A stretch of 64,000 nucleotides of DNA from Dasypus novemcinctus. Its lineage: Eukaryota; Chordata; Mammalia; Cingulata; Dasypodidae. Position 1 is the stretch's first letter. The number at the start of each line of letters is the position of its first letter. The notes under the pieces are model-generated. The model had not been told where the DNA came from. It ran no database searches and was given only the letters and a program-made list of their open reading frames with translations. The stretch covers positions 111,564,228 to 111,628,227 of the forward strand of contig NC_080680.1 of the NCBI RefSeq assembly GCF_030445035.2, in the 5' to 3' direction. The translations under genes and the position numbers were made by a program. This document shows, one piece after another, positions 54,636-64,000 of this stretch.

Positions 54636-54985
54636 TTTTTATCCCCCCTTCCTTGTGGCCTTTTTTTTTTTCTTGCTGTCTGCTCTCTGTGTCCATTCAC
54701 TGTGTGGTCTTCTGAGTCTGTATTTATTTTTATTTATCCCCTCCCTTGTGACTTGCTTATTGTCTGCTCTCTGTGTCCATTCGCTGCGCCCTCTTCTGTG
54801 TTTTTTTTTTGCTTGTCTCCCTTTTCTGTTGTGTCACCTTGCTGAGTCAGCTCTCTGCGGTGCCCTGGCCAGCGGCTCTCTGCAGCGTGTGGGCAAGCCT
54901 GCCTTCACAAGGAGGCCTGGGGACGCGAACCAGGGCCTCCCATATGGTAGACAGGAGGCCAAATGACTGAGCCACAGCCGCTTCC
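54636..54985 (-). repeat. tRNA SINE with duplicated tail, with TSD
   Basis: The tail unit 'tgtctgctctctgtgtccat' appears twice (about 54678 and 54757). The head 'gagccacagccgcttccct' ends it. TSD 'ctaagctaacttttt' at 54621-54635 and 54986-55000 is exact over 15 bp. Confidence 0.9.
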
Positions 54986-55000
54986 CTAAGCTAACTTTTT

Positions 55001-55839
55001 GTCTGAAAAACTTAGAGCCAAATGGCTTCGTCTTGAACAGCACATACCGTTGCAGACCACATAGCTCAGGGAAATCATCTTTCCTAATGCCATCCTTACA
55101 AATCCAAGCCCATGGAGAAGCTGTAAACATCACCCCCTTTTCTGTCTGAATGTGCTATTCTCTGCCACCTCCTTGCAGGAGGCAGGGAAACTTTTTGTTT
55201 GGTTGGGTTTTTCTTTTCCTTCTTTAAGACTGTTGACTCACCGGGGGAAAAAAAGAAAAGAAAATTTCAAAAGCCACCTATGAAAAGGCTACTTTATTTG
55301 TATACCCGCTTATCACATAATAGTATCGCCTCAGTTATGGTTTCATGATCCTAACAGCCAACTTACCACAGGGAAGGTTAAAAGAAAAATATGTATGTGT
55401 TTTTCCACTCATTAATCTTTTTGAAAATTTTATAAACACACGTGTGTGTGCTCACACAGCCATGTAAATAGCTTTAAGAGTCTGTGCCTTCCCAGCTGGT
55501 GTGATCACCAAAAAGACTAAGAAACCAGTCAGTTTGCTAGCTGGGTTCATTGTCCACACTTGTGGACTGCCAGCCCTGGGTGGGACCCAAGGAGCCTGGG
55601 CTCCAAGACCGTGCTGTGGCTCATGACGCTTCCAGGCTGCCGGGGACAGGTCTCACCGCCAGTTTGAGTCCAGGGACCAGCATTGTGCAAAGGTTTTCCA
55701 GGAACCACACAGGCTCTCCACTGCCGAGGCGATGTGACGAGACGGGCCCAGGGCTTGGAGTTGGCAGCTGGACACATGTGCTGGATGGACACGCCTGTGC
55801 TTTCCTTCACCCTCACGACCACTCGGTGGGCTGGGTACC
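55001..55839. other. Unassigned intronic sequence
   Basis: A short 'cacacgtgtgtgtgctcaca' run lies near 55437-55457. Nothing else recognised. Confidence 0.4.
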
Positions 55840-55905
55840 CTGCCATTATCATCTCCATTTTACAGATGGGACACGGGCTCCGAAAGCTCGAGGAGCAGGC
55901 TCATG
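55840..55905 (-). repeat. MIR-like fragment, antisense
   Basis: 'tgccattatcatctccattt' and 'tacagatgggacacgggctc' fit the reverse MIR core. Confidence 0.55.
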
Positions 55906-56164
55906 AAGGCTGCAAGTGCTGTGGAGCCAGCGGTCCAGCCTGGCCTCTACCCAGCAGCCCTTGCTCCTCCTGCTGCTTGACCTCCCTCAGCGCACTTCCC
56001 TCTCTGTCAATGGGATGCTCCCTAGAAATGATGCCACCTCCATTGCTGGGAGCTTCCCTCGGGCAGACCCTGGGCCAAGCCCTGTTAAATCTGTCATCTC
56101 ATTTGATGGAAGAAAAAAAAAAAATTAGCGAAGGTGAAATTCACAGAGCGTTAAAAATTAACCT

Positions 56165-56370
56165 TTTTTTTTTTACCACACCATTATTTAATCTTTAATT
56201 TTTACATAATTTCGAACCTATAGAAAAGCTGCAGGATGAGTACAGAGAACATTCATGTAACTCCATGCACCTTATTTATTTATTTTTTTTAGCATTTTGC
56301 TCTGTTATTTTCGCTCTCTGTATTTATTTCCTTAAACTTTTGCTATCGGGTAGTATATGTCATACAGTTT
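56165..56370 (-). mobile_element. Antisense L1 3' UTR fragment
   Basis: T run then 'cataatttcgaacctataga' and 'acagagaacattcatgtaac' match L1 3' UTR in reverse. Confidence 0.6.
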
Positions 56371-57354
56371 GAATTAGGCTTTTTAAAATAGAGAATGTTG
56401 TTGCCTCAAAGAATATTGAAAAAAGAAAAGACCAGAGGGTTTGGAAGAGAAGCTGTTTTGATCAATAGGGGTCTTAATCTCTCATGCTTTTTTTTGAAGG
56501 TCAGAGTTCACCATCTAAATGAACTCAAGAGCCACATCTAGCCTGCTACCTGTTATTGTGGGGCCAGTAAGCTAAGGAAGGAAAATTAACCATTTTAAAG
56601 GTTCAGTGACATCTACTGCATCCACAATTTCTGTGTAGTTCCACATTTCCCTCATTTCAAAGTAAAACCCTGTGCTCAGGCAGAGTTTTCTCTACCTCCT
56701 ACCCCTCCCCCACCCCCCGTTAATCCTCACAACCTGCTTCTCAGGTGAGGAATTTCCTCGGGGTGAGACTCCACTGAGCTGAATAACAGAACTGGGGCTT
56801 GACCCAAGCTTGTGCCTTTAGCCGCTGCAGCACACAGGGTTTGTTGTGAGATTCCTGACTATGCTTGCAGGTGTGAAAGGGCTCCACAGAGAAAAAGCCA
56901 ACGGTCACAGTAGACCTGGGGGTTCAGTAAGCTTTGAGCAGCAGGTAGCCTTGACAAATTTCCTCAGCATTTCGAGTTGCAGGATGGGTGGGGGCAGTTG
57001 TCGACCCAAAGTTAGGTCTTTCTGTCCACTTTTCTTGGCTGGGTTTCCTGGGGATTTGTCACAAATTTATTTACTTGGGGTTATTTGCTTTCAGAATTGC
57101 ACTGAGGGGGTATCTGCAGTCTGGCTGCAGAAAGTAATTTGGCAATTTATTCTCAGAGATGCCCTTCTTCCAGCAGCGTGTTTCAAACTCGACCTCTGTC
57201 ATAAAGATATCCATCATTTTAATTGCATGTTACTATTTAAGCAGTCACAAATTTGTTGCCTTTTCTTTTTCCTTTTTCCCATATTCCCCCCACCCCCCAT
57301 TTTTAAAAAAAGCCAAAACTATTTCCCCAAACCACTTTTTATAGTCAAAGAAGT
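56371..57354. other. Unassigned intronic sequence
   Basis: The 200-codon frame 56846-57448 runs into the L1 fragment and has no recognised domain. I see no splice-site pattern that would make it an exon of EPB41L4B. Confidence 0.4.
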
Positions 57355-57825
57355 TTTTTCAATTTTTATTTTAGTACCCTCTAAAATTTCCTCTTATAAC
57401 CACATTGAAGGACATAATTCAGTGCTGTTAATTATGTTCACAATGTAGTAATACCATCACCACCATCCATTACCAGAACTTTTCATCATCCCAACTAGAA
57501 ATTCTGTACATTTAAAACCTTAACTCCTTATTCCCTACCCCCACCCCATACCCTAGTAAATCATATTCTAGATTCTGACTCTATGAGTTTGCTTATTCTA
57601 ATTATTTCATATCAGTGAGATCATACAATATTTGCCCTTCTGTGTCTGGCTTAACAACATGACGTCTTCACATCATGACGTCTTCAAAGTTCATCCTTGT
57701 CTCATGTGTCAGACCTTCATTCTTTTTCACAACTGACTAATATTCCATTTATATACCACATTGTGTTTATCCATTCATCAGTTGATGGACACTTGGGTTG
57801 CTTCCATCTTTTGTCAGTTGTCCAA
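57355..57825 (-). mobile_element. Antisense L1 3' UTR
   Basis: 'ctgttaattatgttcacaat', 'accatcaccaccatccatta', 'ctatgagtttgcttattcta' and 'atcagttgatggacacttgg' are in reverse L1 order. A local duplication of 'catgacgtcttca' lies at about 57658-57686. Confidence 0.78.
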
Positions 57826-57955
57826 GAGTTTTTAAATCCCTGGTTTTCCAGTGTTGCGTGATTGGTTCTTCACCTTTCCATAGTGGAAAAGCTCTGCTTG
57901 CCTTTTCCTTTTCTGTTCAGGTAGCATAATTCAGTCATCTCAAGATAGATCTAAG

Positions 57956-58345
57956 GGAAGTGGACTTGTCTCAATGGATAGGGCATCCGCCTACCACATG
58001 GGAGGTCCGTGGTTCAAACCCTGGGCCTCCTTGACCCGTGTGGAGGTGGCCCATGCGCAGTGCTGATGTGCACAAGGAGCACCGTGCCACACAGGGGTGT
58101 CCCCCACGTAGCAAGGAGTGCGCCCCATAAGGAGAGCCGCCCAGCGCGAAAGTACACCCTGCCCAGGAATGGCGCTGCACACACGGAGAGCTGGCACAAC
58201 AAGATGACGCAACAAAAAGAGACACAGATTCCCAGTGTCGCTGATAAGGATAGAAGCAATCACAGAAGAGTACACAGCGAATGGACACAGCAGACAACTG
58301 GGGGGGAAGGGGAGAGAAATAAATCTTAAAAAAAAAAAAAAAGTG
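57956..58345 (+). repeat. DAS-type tRNA SINE, long body form, with TSD
   Basis: Head 'ggaagtggacttgtctcaat', 'ggttcaaaccctg', slightly shortened body, tail 'gagaaataaatcttaaaaaa'. TSD 'gatctaag' at 57948-57955 and 58346-58353. Confidence 0.9.
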
Positions 58346-58357
58346 GATCTAAGAAAG

Positions 58358-58500
58358 GAAATGGCATTGGTCTCAGGGTCCGAAGCCTGTGCTCTAGTCC
58401 TGGCTTCGCAGTGGCTGCCTGGCAGTGTGACCTCCGTTGGCCTCGTTTTATCCCACCTGTAAAATGAGGGACTTAAACACCCTGATTTCTAGGACATTCC
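58358..58500 (+). repeat. MIR-like ancient SINE
   Basis: 'tgtgctctagtcctggcttc', 'gcagtgtgacctccgttggc' and 'cctgtaaaatgagggactta' are the MIR core. Confidence 0.75.
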
Positions 58501-59084
58501 TGAGTTCTTGCTTGGTAACTTGGATGCTGGTCCTTGTGGCTATCCAAGGGCATCCAGCTGAAGAACTTGTCTTGTAGATTTTTCTGGTTCACAGATGATA
58601 GCTTTTTCATTCAAGGTTGAAAATCATTTCTGTGCCCTTCAGAAACGGTCTAAGGATAAAGCATTGTTTCCGTGAATTAGAGTAAAATGTACATGTTGGT
58701 GCCCAAAGCTAAAACTTTACCTTTCATTGCTGCATATACTTCTTTGTTTCATGTTGTGAAAGTATATTACTTTGTCTGTGAAATTCGGCACACAGTACAG
58801 TGGCGCAGCCCCCTTTAGAGGCTGTGTGGAGGGAAGTAGGGATGAAGTGGGACCTGTGCTCCGGGGAGCATCCTGACGGAGGTCCGTGTGTTGCATTTTG
58901 TTTTATTGACGTAGGATAGGTGGCTAGGGGTAGTTTTTCCCTGCTGTGTCTTGAAGACTTTCGTCTTCACCACAGTGGACATAAGCCTCCTCTTTTAACC
59001 AGCGGCTTGGCTCCTTGAAGGAGGGCCCAGGCCAGACTGCCAATACCCTCCTCTTACCAGCTCTTTTGCGTTTCCTGACGTTTT
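58501..59084. other. Unassigned intronic sequence
   Basis: No repeat or exon recognised. Confidence 0.4.
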
Positions 59085-59490
59085 AAGCGTTTATAGACCT
59101 CTTTGAATATACAAAGGAGAGAGAGCAGTGTGATGGGACTCTCAAGTACACAATACCCATTTATTTATTTTTCTGGAGTATTTTAAAGCAAATCCCACAC
59201 AACTTATTGTTTAACCATAAATATAATACGTAAGTGGGAATCTTTAACAGATATTTATATATATACACCACAATACCATTATCGAACTCAGCAAAATGAA
59301 CAATTCCTTAATGTCATTTAATATCATCTAATACCAAATTCTTGTTCAGCGTTCCCTAGTCATATCAAAACCCTTTTTACAATTGGTTCGTTCAGATCAG
59401 GGGCCAAACAGGCCACACATTGGCATTTGGTAGCTATGTCTCTTATTCTGTAGCAGTGCCCTGCCCCCTTTTACGTGCCAGCTATTGAGG
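59085..59490 (-). mobile_element. Antisense L1 3' UTR
   Basis: 'ggagtattttaaagcaaatc', 'acaataccattatcgaactc' and 'cacacattggcatttggtag' are in the reverse order of an old L1 3' UTR. Confidence 0.75.
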
Positions 59491-59827
59491 CTTTAATGTG
59501 TAGTTTGGTGAATGGAGAGTAAGGCAGCCTCAGATTTTCCAACCCTCGACCTTAATAACTTTGCCCTAAACAAAGGTAGTGGCCTTCAGAGAGCAATTTA
59601 TTTATTTGTTTATCTTTTTATTTTTTTAAGGATTCATTTAGTTATTATTTTATTTCCTTGTCTCCAAGCAGTGTGGGGATTTCATAAGAAACTTATTTTT
59701 TACCTATGAAAAACTTGATATGTTTTATATAAACACACATGCACACACCCACACGTGATGGGTCTGTAAAGGTTTGGTTTTCATTCTGGCTATCTACTGT
59801 TGCCTAACAGACTCTCCCCATACTTGT

Positions 59828-60162
59828 CTTTTTTTTTAAACTTTATTTATTTTTAAAGATGTATTTATTTTTCCCCCTTCCTTTCCGCTGGTCCTGCTGT
59901 TTTTGCTGTCTGTGCTTCACCTTGACTCTCTCCTTCGTCTCTCTGTCCATGCGTTGTCATCTTGCTGCGCGACTCACTTGCACCGGCACTGGCTCACCAC
60001 GTGGGTGCTTGCGCTCACCACACAGGCACTTGCGTGGGCACTGGCTCACCACACAGGCTCGCTTTCTCTTCTTCTTTTTCACCAGGAGGTCCCAGGAACC
60101 GAACCTGTGTCCTCCCATATGGTAGGCGGAAGCTCTATCACTTGAGCCACATCTACTTCCCC
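59828..60162 (-). repeat. DAS-type tRNA SINE with internal GC-rich tandem units
   Basis: Like 3606-4053: tail 'atgtatttatttttccccct', internal units 'cactggctcaccacgtggg' and 'cactggctcaccacacagg', head 'cttgagccacatctacttcc'. It has fewer internal units than the first copy. Confidence 0.82.
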
Positions 60163-60553
60163 TTACTTAAGTCTTAACATCAACCACTTAGTAAAACTCA
60201 CAGATTTCTGATGATCAGGAATTGGGGCAGGCCTCAGCCAGGAGATTCTTCTGCTCCTGGTGGCATCAACCGAGGTCACGCGTAATATTCAGTTGGGAGG
60301 TGGGCTGGCTGGAGGATCAGTGGTGACTGGCAGGCTCAGCTCAGCAGGGACAGTTGGCAGGAACGTCTACTTGTGGCCTCTTCAGCCTGGTGATCTCAGC
60401 TGGACTTTTTATATGGTGACTGGCTCTTCCTCCAGAGCAAGCATTCCGAGAGACTGTGGCCTGAGGCGCCTTGGAAATCACAAAACATCACTAATGCCAT
60501 ATTCTATTTGATTAAGGAGTAACAAGCCCTTCCAGACTGAAGGAAAAAGGAAG
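60163..60553. other. Unassigned intronic sequence
   Basis: No repeat or exon recognised. Confidence 0.4.
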
Positions 60554-60720
60554 TAAGGGAAGTGGCTATGGCTCAAGCAATTGAGCTCCTGTTCACCATG
60601 TAGAGGATCCGGGTTCGATCCCCAGGACCTCCGGGTAAAAAAAAGAAAAAAGGAGTCCCAGACCTGTGCAGCGCAGCGCAGCAACACACCAAAAAAAGAT
60701 GATGATGCAACCAGATGCGG
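60554..60720 (+). repeat. tRNA SINE, short-body form
   Basis: Head 'gtggctatggctcaagcaat', clean B-box 'gggttcgatccccag', A-rich linker, then 'gtcccagacctgtgcagcgc' and 'gatgatgatgcaaccagatg'. The reverse copy at 63395-63585 shares the post-linker text. Confidence 0.8.
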
Positions 60721-62250
60721 GGGAGGGAGGATATGAGACTCATCCTTTTCTCTGTAAGAAGGTCAGAAAATATATAGCTGTTTGTAAGGACCACAATTTA
60801 ACAATTAAAATAACACCTAGATACGTGTCCATGGTATCTTTTAAATCTCTCTGTACCTGCTTTTCTTTTGATGTAAGATGGAGGCCACTGAGGTCAGGTG
60901 CCTGCCTTAGAGGCTGGACGGGGCCGTCTCCTGCCCCTGCTCCATTCACCAGGGACTCGAGTAGACTGTTGGGCACAGCGCAGTGACAGGATGTATGACT
61001 CCCCTGTCTAATCATAAAGGCAAGGCGGAGAGGCTCCCATGCCAGCACTCTTAAGGGGAACTCATCCGGCAGACCTCTGTGTTACCGAGATTGTCTAATA
61101 CGTGGTTAACGTCCCTGTCAGTAGGGACAGCATATTGACAGTGCCCAATCATGTTGCCAAAAACTGAAAGACTATTCAACACAGGCTGCTTCGATGTTTC
61201 TCCTTGAGGGTGGTAGGCATGATGTTCAAGTACCTTCAGGTGTCCCGACTTCATTCAGAATTTTGAGGAATAAATGGGAAACCCATCCCTTAAACCAACT
61301 CTCAGATCTCTTGCGTCAGGTATGCTCAGAAGGAGCTGTGGGCAGGCAGAAATCGTGGTCACCAGCAGCTGCCGGACGGTCCATGCCGATTGAAAGAGGG
61401 TGCACGGGATCATGGCCAGCAGGATCCTGAACCCTCACAGCAGGCCTGGGCAGGCGGTTCTGTTGACGGAGCAAATGAGAGCTTTGAATTCTGCTCAGAG
61501 CTTGGCCTGAAGATGGTGTATCAGCCTGGAGCAGAGGCTGATCAATAATGCCACACAAAGCCTCAGGGTTTTGAAGTTCTCTCTCCATTCCAGTGTGACT
61601 GTGTTCTGTGGTGAAATAGTTAAACCTACAACCTGCCTGTCCAGCCCCCTCTTCAGCACACACAGAGCCCCTGGCCTTGGGTTGACGGAGAACACTGGAG
61701 AAACTCGTCAGTGATGGAGAACACTGGAGAAACTCGTCAGTGATGCCTCCTTTCACTGACTAGCATTCCTACGTGACAGTGACTTCTAAGATTCTTACTT
61801 CCTTGTTGATCAAAATTAAAGGCAGTTGCTTTTGTTGCTTCCTCTGATTTCTAAGAGATTGCTGGCCAGGCAAGTCAGGAAATTAATAAGATGTGCTCTG
61901 CATTTACCAGAATTGAATTTCCAGGAACCGCCCAGACTGTTGTGTTCTCCCCACACTCCAGTGTCTTGGCTTTGGTGTTAGTTTGTGAGCAGAGAATCTA
62001 TTTTCCACTCTGCTGCAATTTTCCTGCCCTCCAAACAAAATGGGAATCCTTCTCCCACCGTGAGATCTCTGTGGACCATGTGGTCTTCTATTCCAGCTGC
62101 AGCCAAGATGGTGTGAAGTGGGCTCTTAGTGTTTGTGCATTGATTTGGTATTCAAAAAACATTAATTGTTTGTAAGGCACGTTGTATGTTGCTCGACGCC
62201 AAAGAGGTGAATGACATGACTAGAAGCAGTGGGATAGGATAGAAAGAACT
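60721..62250. other. Unassigned intronic sequence
   Basis: No repeat family recognised apart from the 29-bp tandem duplication at 61687-61744. The 146-codon minus frame at 61316-61756 has no domain features. Confidence 0.4.
61687..61744 (+). repeat. Perfect 29-bp tandem duplication
   Basis: The unit starting 'ggagaacactggagaaactc' occupies 61687-61715 and 61716-61744 with no mismatch. Confidence 0.95.
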
Positions 62251-62345
62251 TCGTCCTAAGAATCAGAAGGCTGGTTTGGTCATTTATAAACAAAATGAAC
62301 TTGATCTAGGCCTCGATTTCCATGTCTACAAAGCGGGCTTACAGA
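62251..62345 (+). repeat. MIR-like fragment
   Basis: 'tcctaagaatcagaaggctg' and 'cgatttccatgtctacaaag' loosely follow the MIR core. Confidence 0.45.
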
Positions 62346-63051
62346 ACCTTCGTTAACATGGAACAAGTGTCCCACTCTTCAACGGGAAGGTGGCGTTTAT
62401 AAGTTGGACATAATTTACAAGCCTTATGTCCATCAGATTATGGACATTTCTGTCTGATCTTTGCCTCACTACCTTCCAGTTTTGAGTTACCAACTCACAA
62501 TGGTAACTGAGATGGTGTTTTTCTGACATGATAAAGTTCAAGGTAACTTTATTTCATAATTTCAGATATTACGGAAATTATAACACTCTGTTATAATAGA
62601 GTGGTAGTTAGCTACAAAGACTCATAGAAAACTAGCAAATTTTCAAGGGATGGTGGTGAAGCTGGTAGCTAACCATGAAACTAGCACTTCCTAGAAACAG
62701 CTGGAACAGGCCTAGAAGCAGAGACCTTCGTGGGAAGTCAGCTGTGGTCAGAGGTGGAGCTTTGGCACAGCTGACAGGAGTTTTCAACAACTTGCAAAGG
62801 AAGAAACTGCTCTCTAGAGATCATCATAGGTTTACTAAAATCCCAAAACCAGATGAGCTTCATTTTTTTTCTTTAAATGGAATTGCTAGACTGCTATCGA
62901 TCTTGGGCCTCCCATACCTCAATGTTTATTGGGCATTTGGCAAGGAGAACATCATGCTGTTCCTGAGGACAAGTGGGAGAAATGTGGTTTGTGTGAAAGT
63001 AATAAGGATTCCTTTGTGTAGGACTCCAGTCTACAGTGCATGCTCATTTGC
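62346..63051. other. Unassigned intronic sequence
   Basis: The 207-codon frame at 62675-63298 ends inside the next SINE; its upstream part is not recognised and has no exon signature. Confidence 0.4.
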
Positions 63052-63240
63052 TTTCTTCTTTGTTTGTTTGTTTTTTTACTTATTTTACTTTATCCCCCCC
63101 CCCCCTATTGTTTGTGCTTGCTTGTCTGCTCTCAGCTCTTGGCTGGACCAGCTTGCCTTCACCAGGAGGACCTGGGAATCGAACCTGGGCCCCCCATATG
63201 GTAGACGGGAGCCCAGTTGCTTGAGCCACATCCGCTTCCC
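63052..63240 (-). repeat. tRNA SINE, short-body form, antisense
   Basis: T-rich start, a C run near 63096, 'caccaggaggacctgggaat' and head 'cttgagccacatccgcttcc'. Confidence 0.82.
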
Positions 63241-63289
63241 ACCTTTCTTGCTTTTTTATTATAATGACTTAGCAAGGTTGATAAGGCAG

Positions 63290-63398
63290 ATGAGATGAGA
63301 TGAAGAAACTGAGGCTGGGGGTGGGGAGGGGTGCTAAGTAACTTGCCTAAGGTCATATTGCCAGAAGAGGGTCAGAGCTGGGTTTCCAATTCCAGGTT
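63290..63398 (-). repeat. MIR-like ancient SINE, antisense
   Basis: 'gaagaaactgaggctggggg', 'taacttgcctaaggtcatat' and 'gtcagagctgggtttccaat' fit the reverse MIR core. Confidence 0.65.
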
Positions 63399-63587
63399 TT
63401 TTTTGTTTGTTTGTTTTTTAATCTGGTTGTATCATTGTGGCATATTGCTTCCCCACGCAGGGGCCTTGTGCCTCTCTGCGCAGGTCTGGGATGACTTTTT
63501 TCTTTTTACCAGAGGTCCTGGGGATCGAACCTGGGTGCTCCATATGGTAAATGGAAGCTTGATTGCTTGAGCCACAGCCACATCCCC
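63399..63587 (-). repeat. tRNA SINE, short-body form, antisense
   Basis: 'atctggttgtatcattgtgg', 'gcgcaggtctgggatgactt', 'tggggatcgaacctgggtgc' and head 'cttgagccacagccacatcc'. Same subfamily as 60554-60720. Confidence 0.8.
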
Positions 63588-63614
63588 TGTTTGATCTCTT
63601 AAAAGTCCCAGGTC

Positions 63615-63982
63615 GGGAAGCAGACTTGGCCCAGTGGTTAGGGCGTCTGCCTACCACATGGGAGGTCCGCGGTTCAAACCCCGGGCCTCCTTGACCTGTG
63701 TGGAGCTGGTCCATGCGCAGTGCTGATGCACGCAAGGAGTGTCCTGCCATGCAGGAGAGCTGCCCAGCGCGAAAGAAAGTGCAGCCTGCCCAAGAATGGC
63801 ACCACACACACCGAGAGCTGACACAACAAGATGATGCAACAAAAAGAAACACAGATTCCTCGTGCCGCTGACAATAACTGAAGCAGTCACAGAAGAACAT
63901 ATAGCGAATGGACACAGAGAGCAGACAACTGGGGTGGGGGGGGTGGGGAGAGAAATAAATAAATAAATAAATCTTTAAAAAT
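63615..63982 (+). repeat. DAS-type tRNA SINE, long body form, with perfect TSD
   Basis: Head 'gcagacttggcccagtggtt', 'ggttcaaaccccg', body with a deletion after 'cgcaaggagtgtcctgcca', tail 'gagaaataaataaataaata'. TSD 'aaaagtcccagg' at 63601-63612 and 63983-63994 is exact, which suggests a recent insertion. Confidence 0.92.
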
Positions 63983-64000
63983 AAAAGTCCCAGGCCACTG

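Larger units (their letters stand above)
27184..64000 (+). other. EPB41L4B: EPB41L4B intron 1 (extends beyond window)
   Basis: No second coding exon recognised downstream. I looked in the + strand for the conserved continuation of the FERM F1 lobe and saw none. All longer frames here fall in SINEs, L1 pieces or GC-rich DNA. The intron is therefore at least 36.8 kb if the gene model is standard. An unrecognised short or alternative exon cannot be excluded by eye. Confidence 0.75.

Noticed and set aside
57658..57690. Two TGACGTC motifs resembling CRE sites
   Set aside because: They sit in a short duplication inside an antisense L1 3' UTR and are most simply repeat sequence.
62675..63298. 207-codon frame considered as a possible exon
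   Set aside because: Its 3' third is SINE sequence, and the upstream part has no recognised domain or acceptor/donor pair matching EPB41L4B.
27900..64000. Search for EPB41L4B exon 2 (continuation of the FERM F1 lobe)
   Set aside because: No stretch encoding the expected continuation with a 3' splice site was found by eye; concluded that exon 2 lies outside the window.

Overview
The window is mammalian nuclear DNA dominated by old and lineage-specific transposons, with one recognisable gene. The organism is very likely an armadillo or close xenarthran. At least two dozen tRNA-headed SINEs match the DAS-SINE type known from Dasypus: a head with 'ggcccagtggttaggg' or 'gatgtggctcaa', a body with 'gcgcaaggagtgccgtg', and a tail with 'agaaataaataaatctt'. 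A 5'-truncated L1 3' end at 7983-8684 also fits a xenarthran L1 subfamily. These species assignments come from family knowledge, not from a search.

The gene is EPB41L4B (EHM2, a FERM-domain protein of the band 4.1 superfamily) on the + strand. A CpG island (about 26.1-28.0 kb) contains the promoter region and the first coding exon, 26869-27177. This exon encodes the glycine/alanine-rich N-terminus and the first strand or strands of the FERM domain, and ends in a phase-0 GT donor. Everything from 27178 to the window end reads as intron 1. I did not find exon 2, so the intron should exceed 36.8 kb. Positions 1 to about 26 kb are 5' flanking sequence in which I see no other credible gene.

Layout: 0.5-4.1 kb, three types of SINE and an LTR-like remnant; 4.8-6.1 kb, an antisense LTR-like repeat and a MER5A-like hAT element; 8.0-8.7 kb, the L1 3' end with target-site duplications (TSDs); 10.5-12.4 kb, an antisense L1 3' end carrying three nested insertions; 12.4-23.4 kb, sparse old repeats in mostly unassigned sequence; 23.9-32.7 kb, a stretch free of DAS-type SINEs that contains the CpG island; 32.7-33.3 kb, an L1 3' end with a nested dimeric SINE; 38.0-42.06 kb, a decayed sense L1 with seven insertions; 43-48.2 kb, several antisense L1 3' ends; 49-64 kb, SINEs, further L1 pieces and an LTR inserted inside a SINE.

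The long overlapping open frames in the CpG island and in the SINEs are composition effects, not genes. I saw no tRNA, rRNA, CRISPR or multi-gene system. The most interesting material is the promoter architecture, the modular SINE structures (monomer pairs sharing one outer TSD, dimers, body-type and internal-tandem types) and the nested insertions, which give a relative order of transposition.
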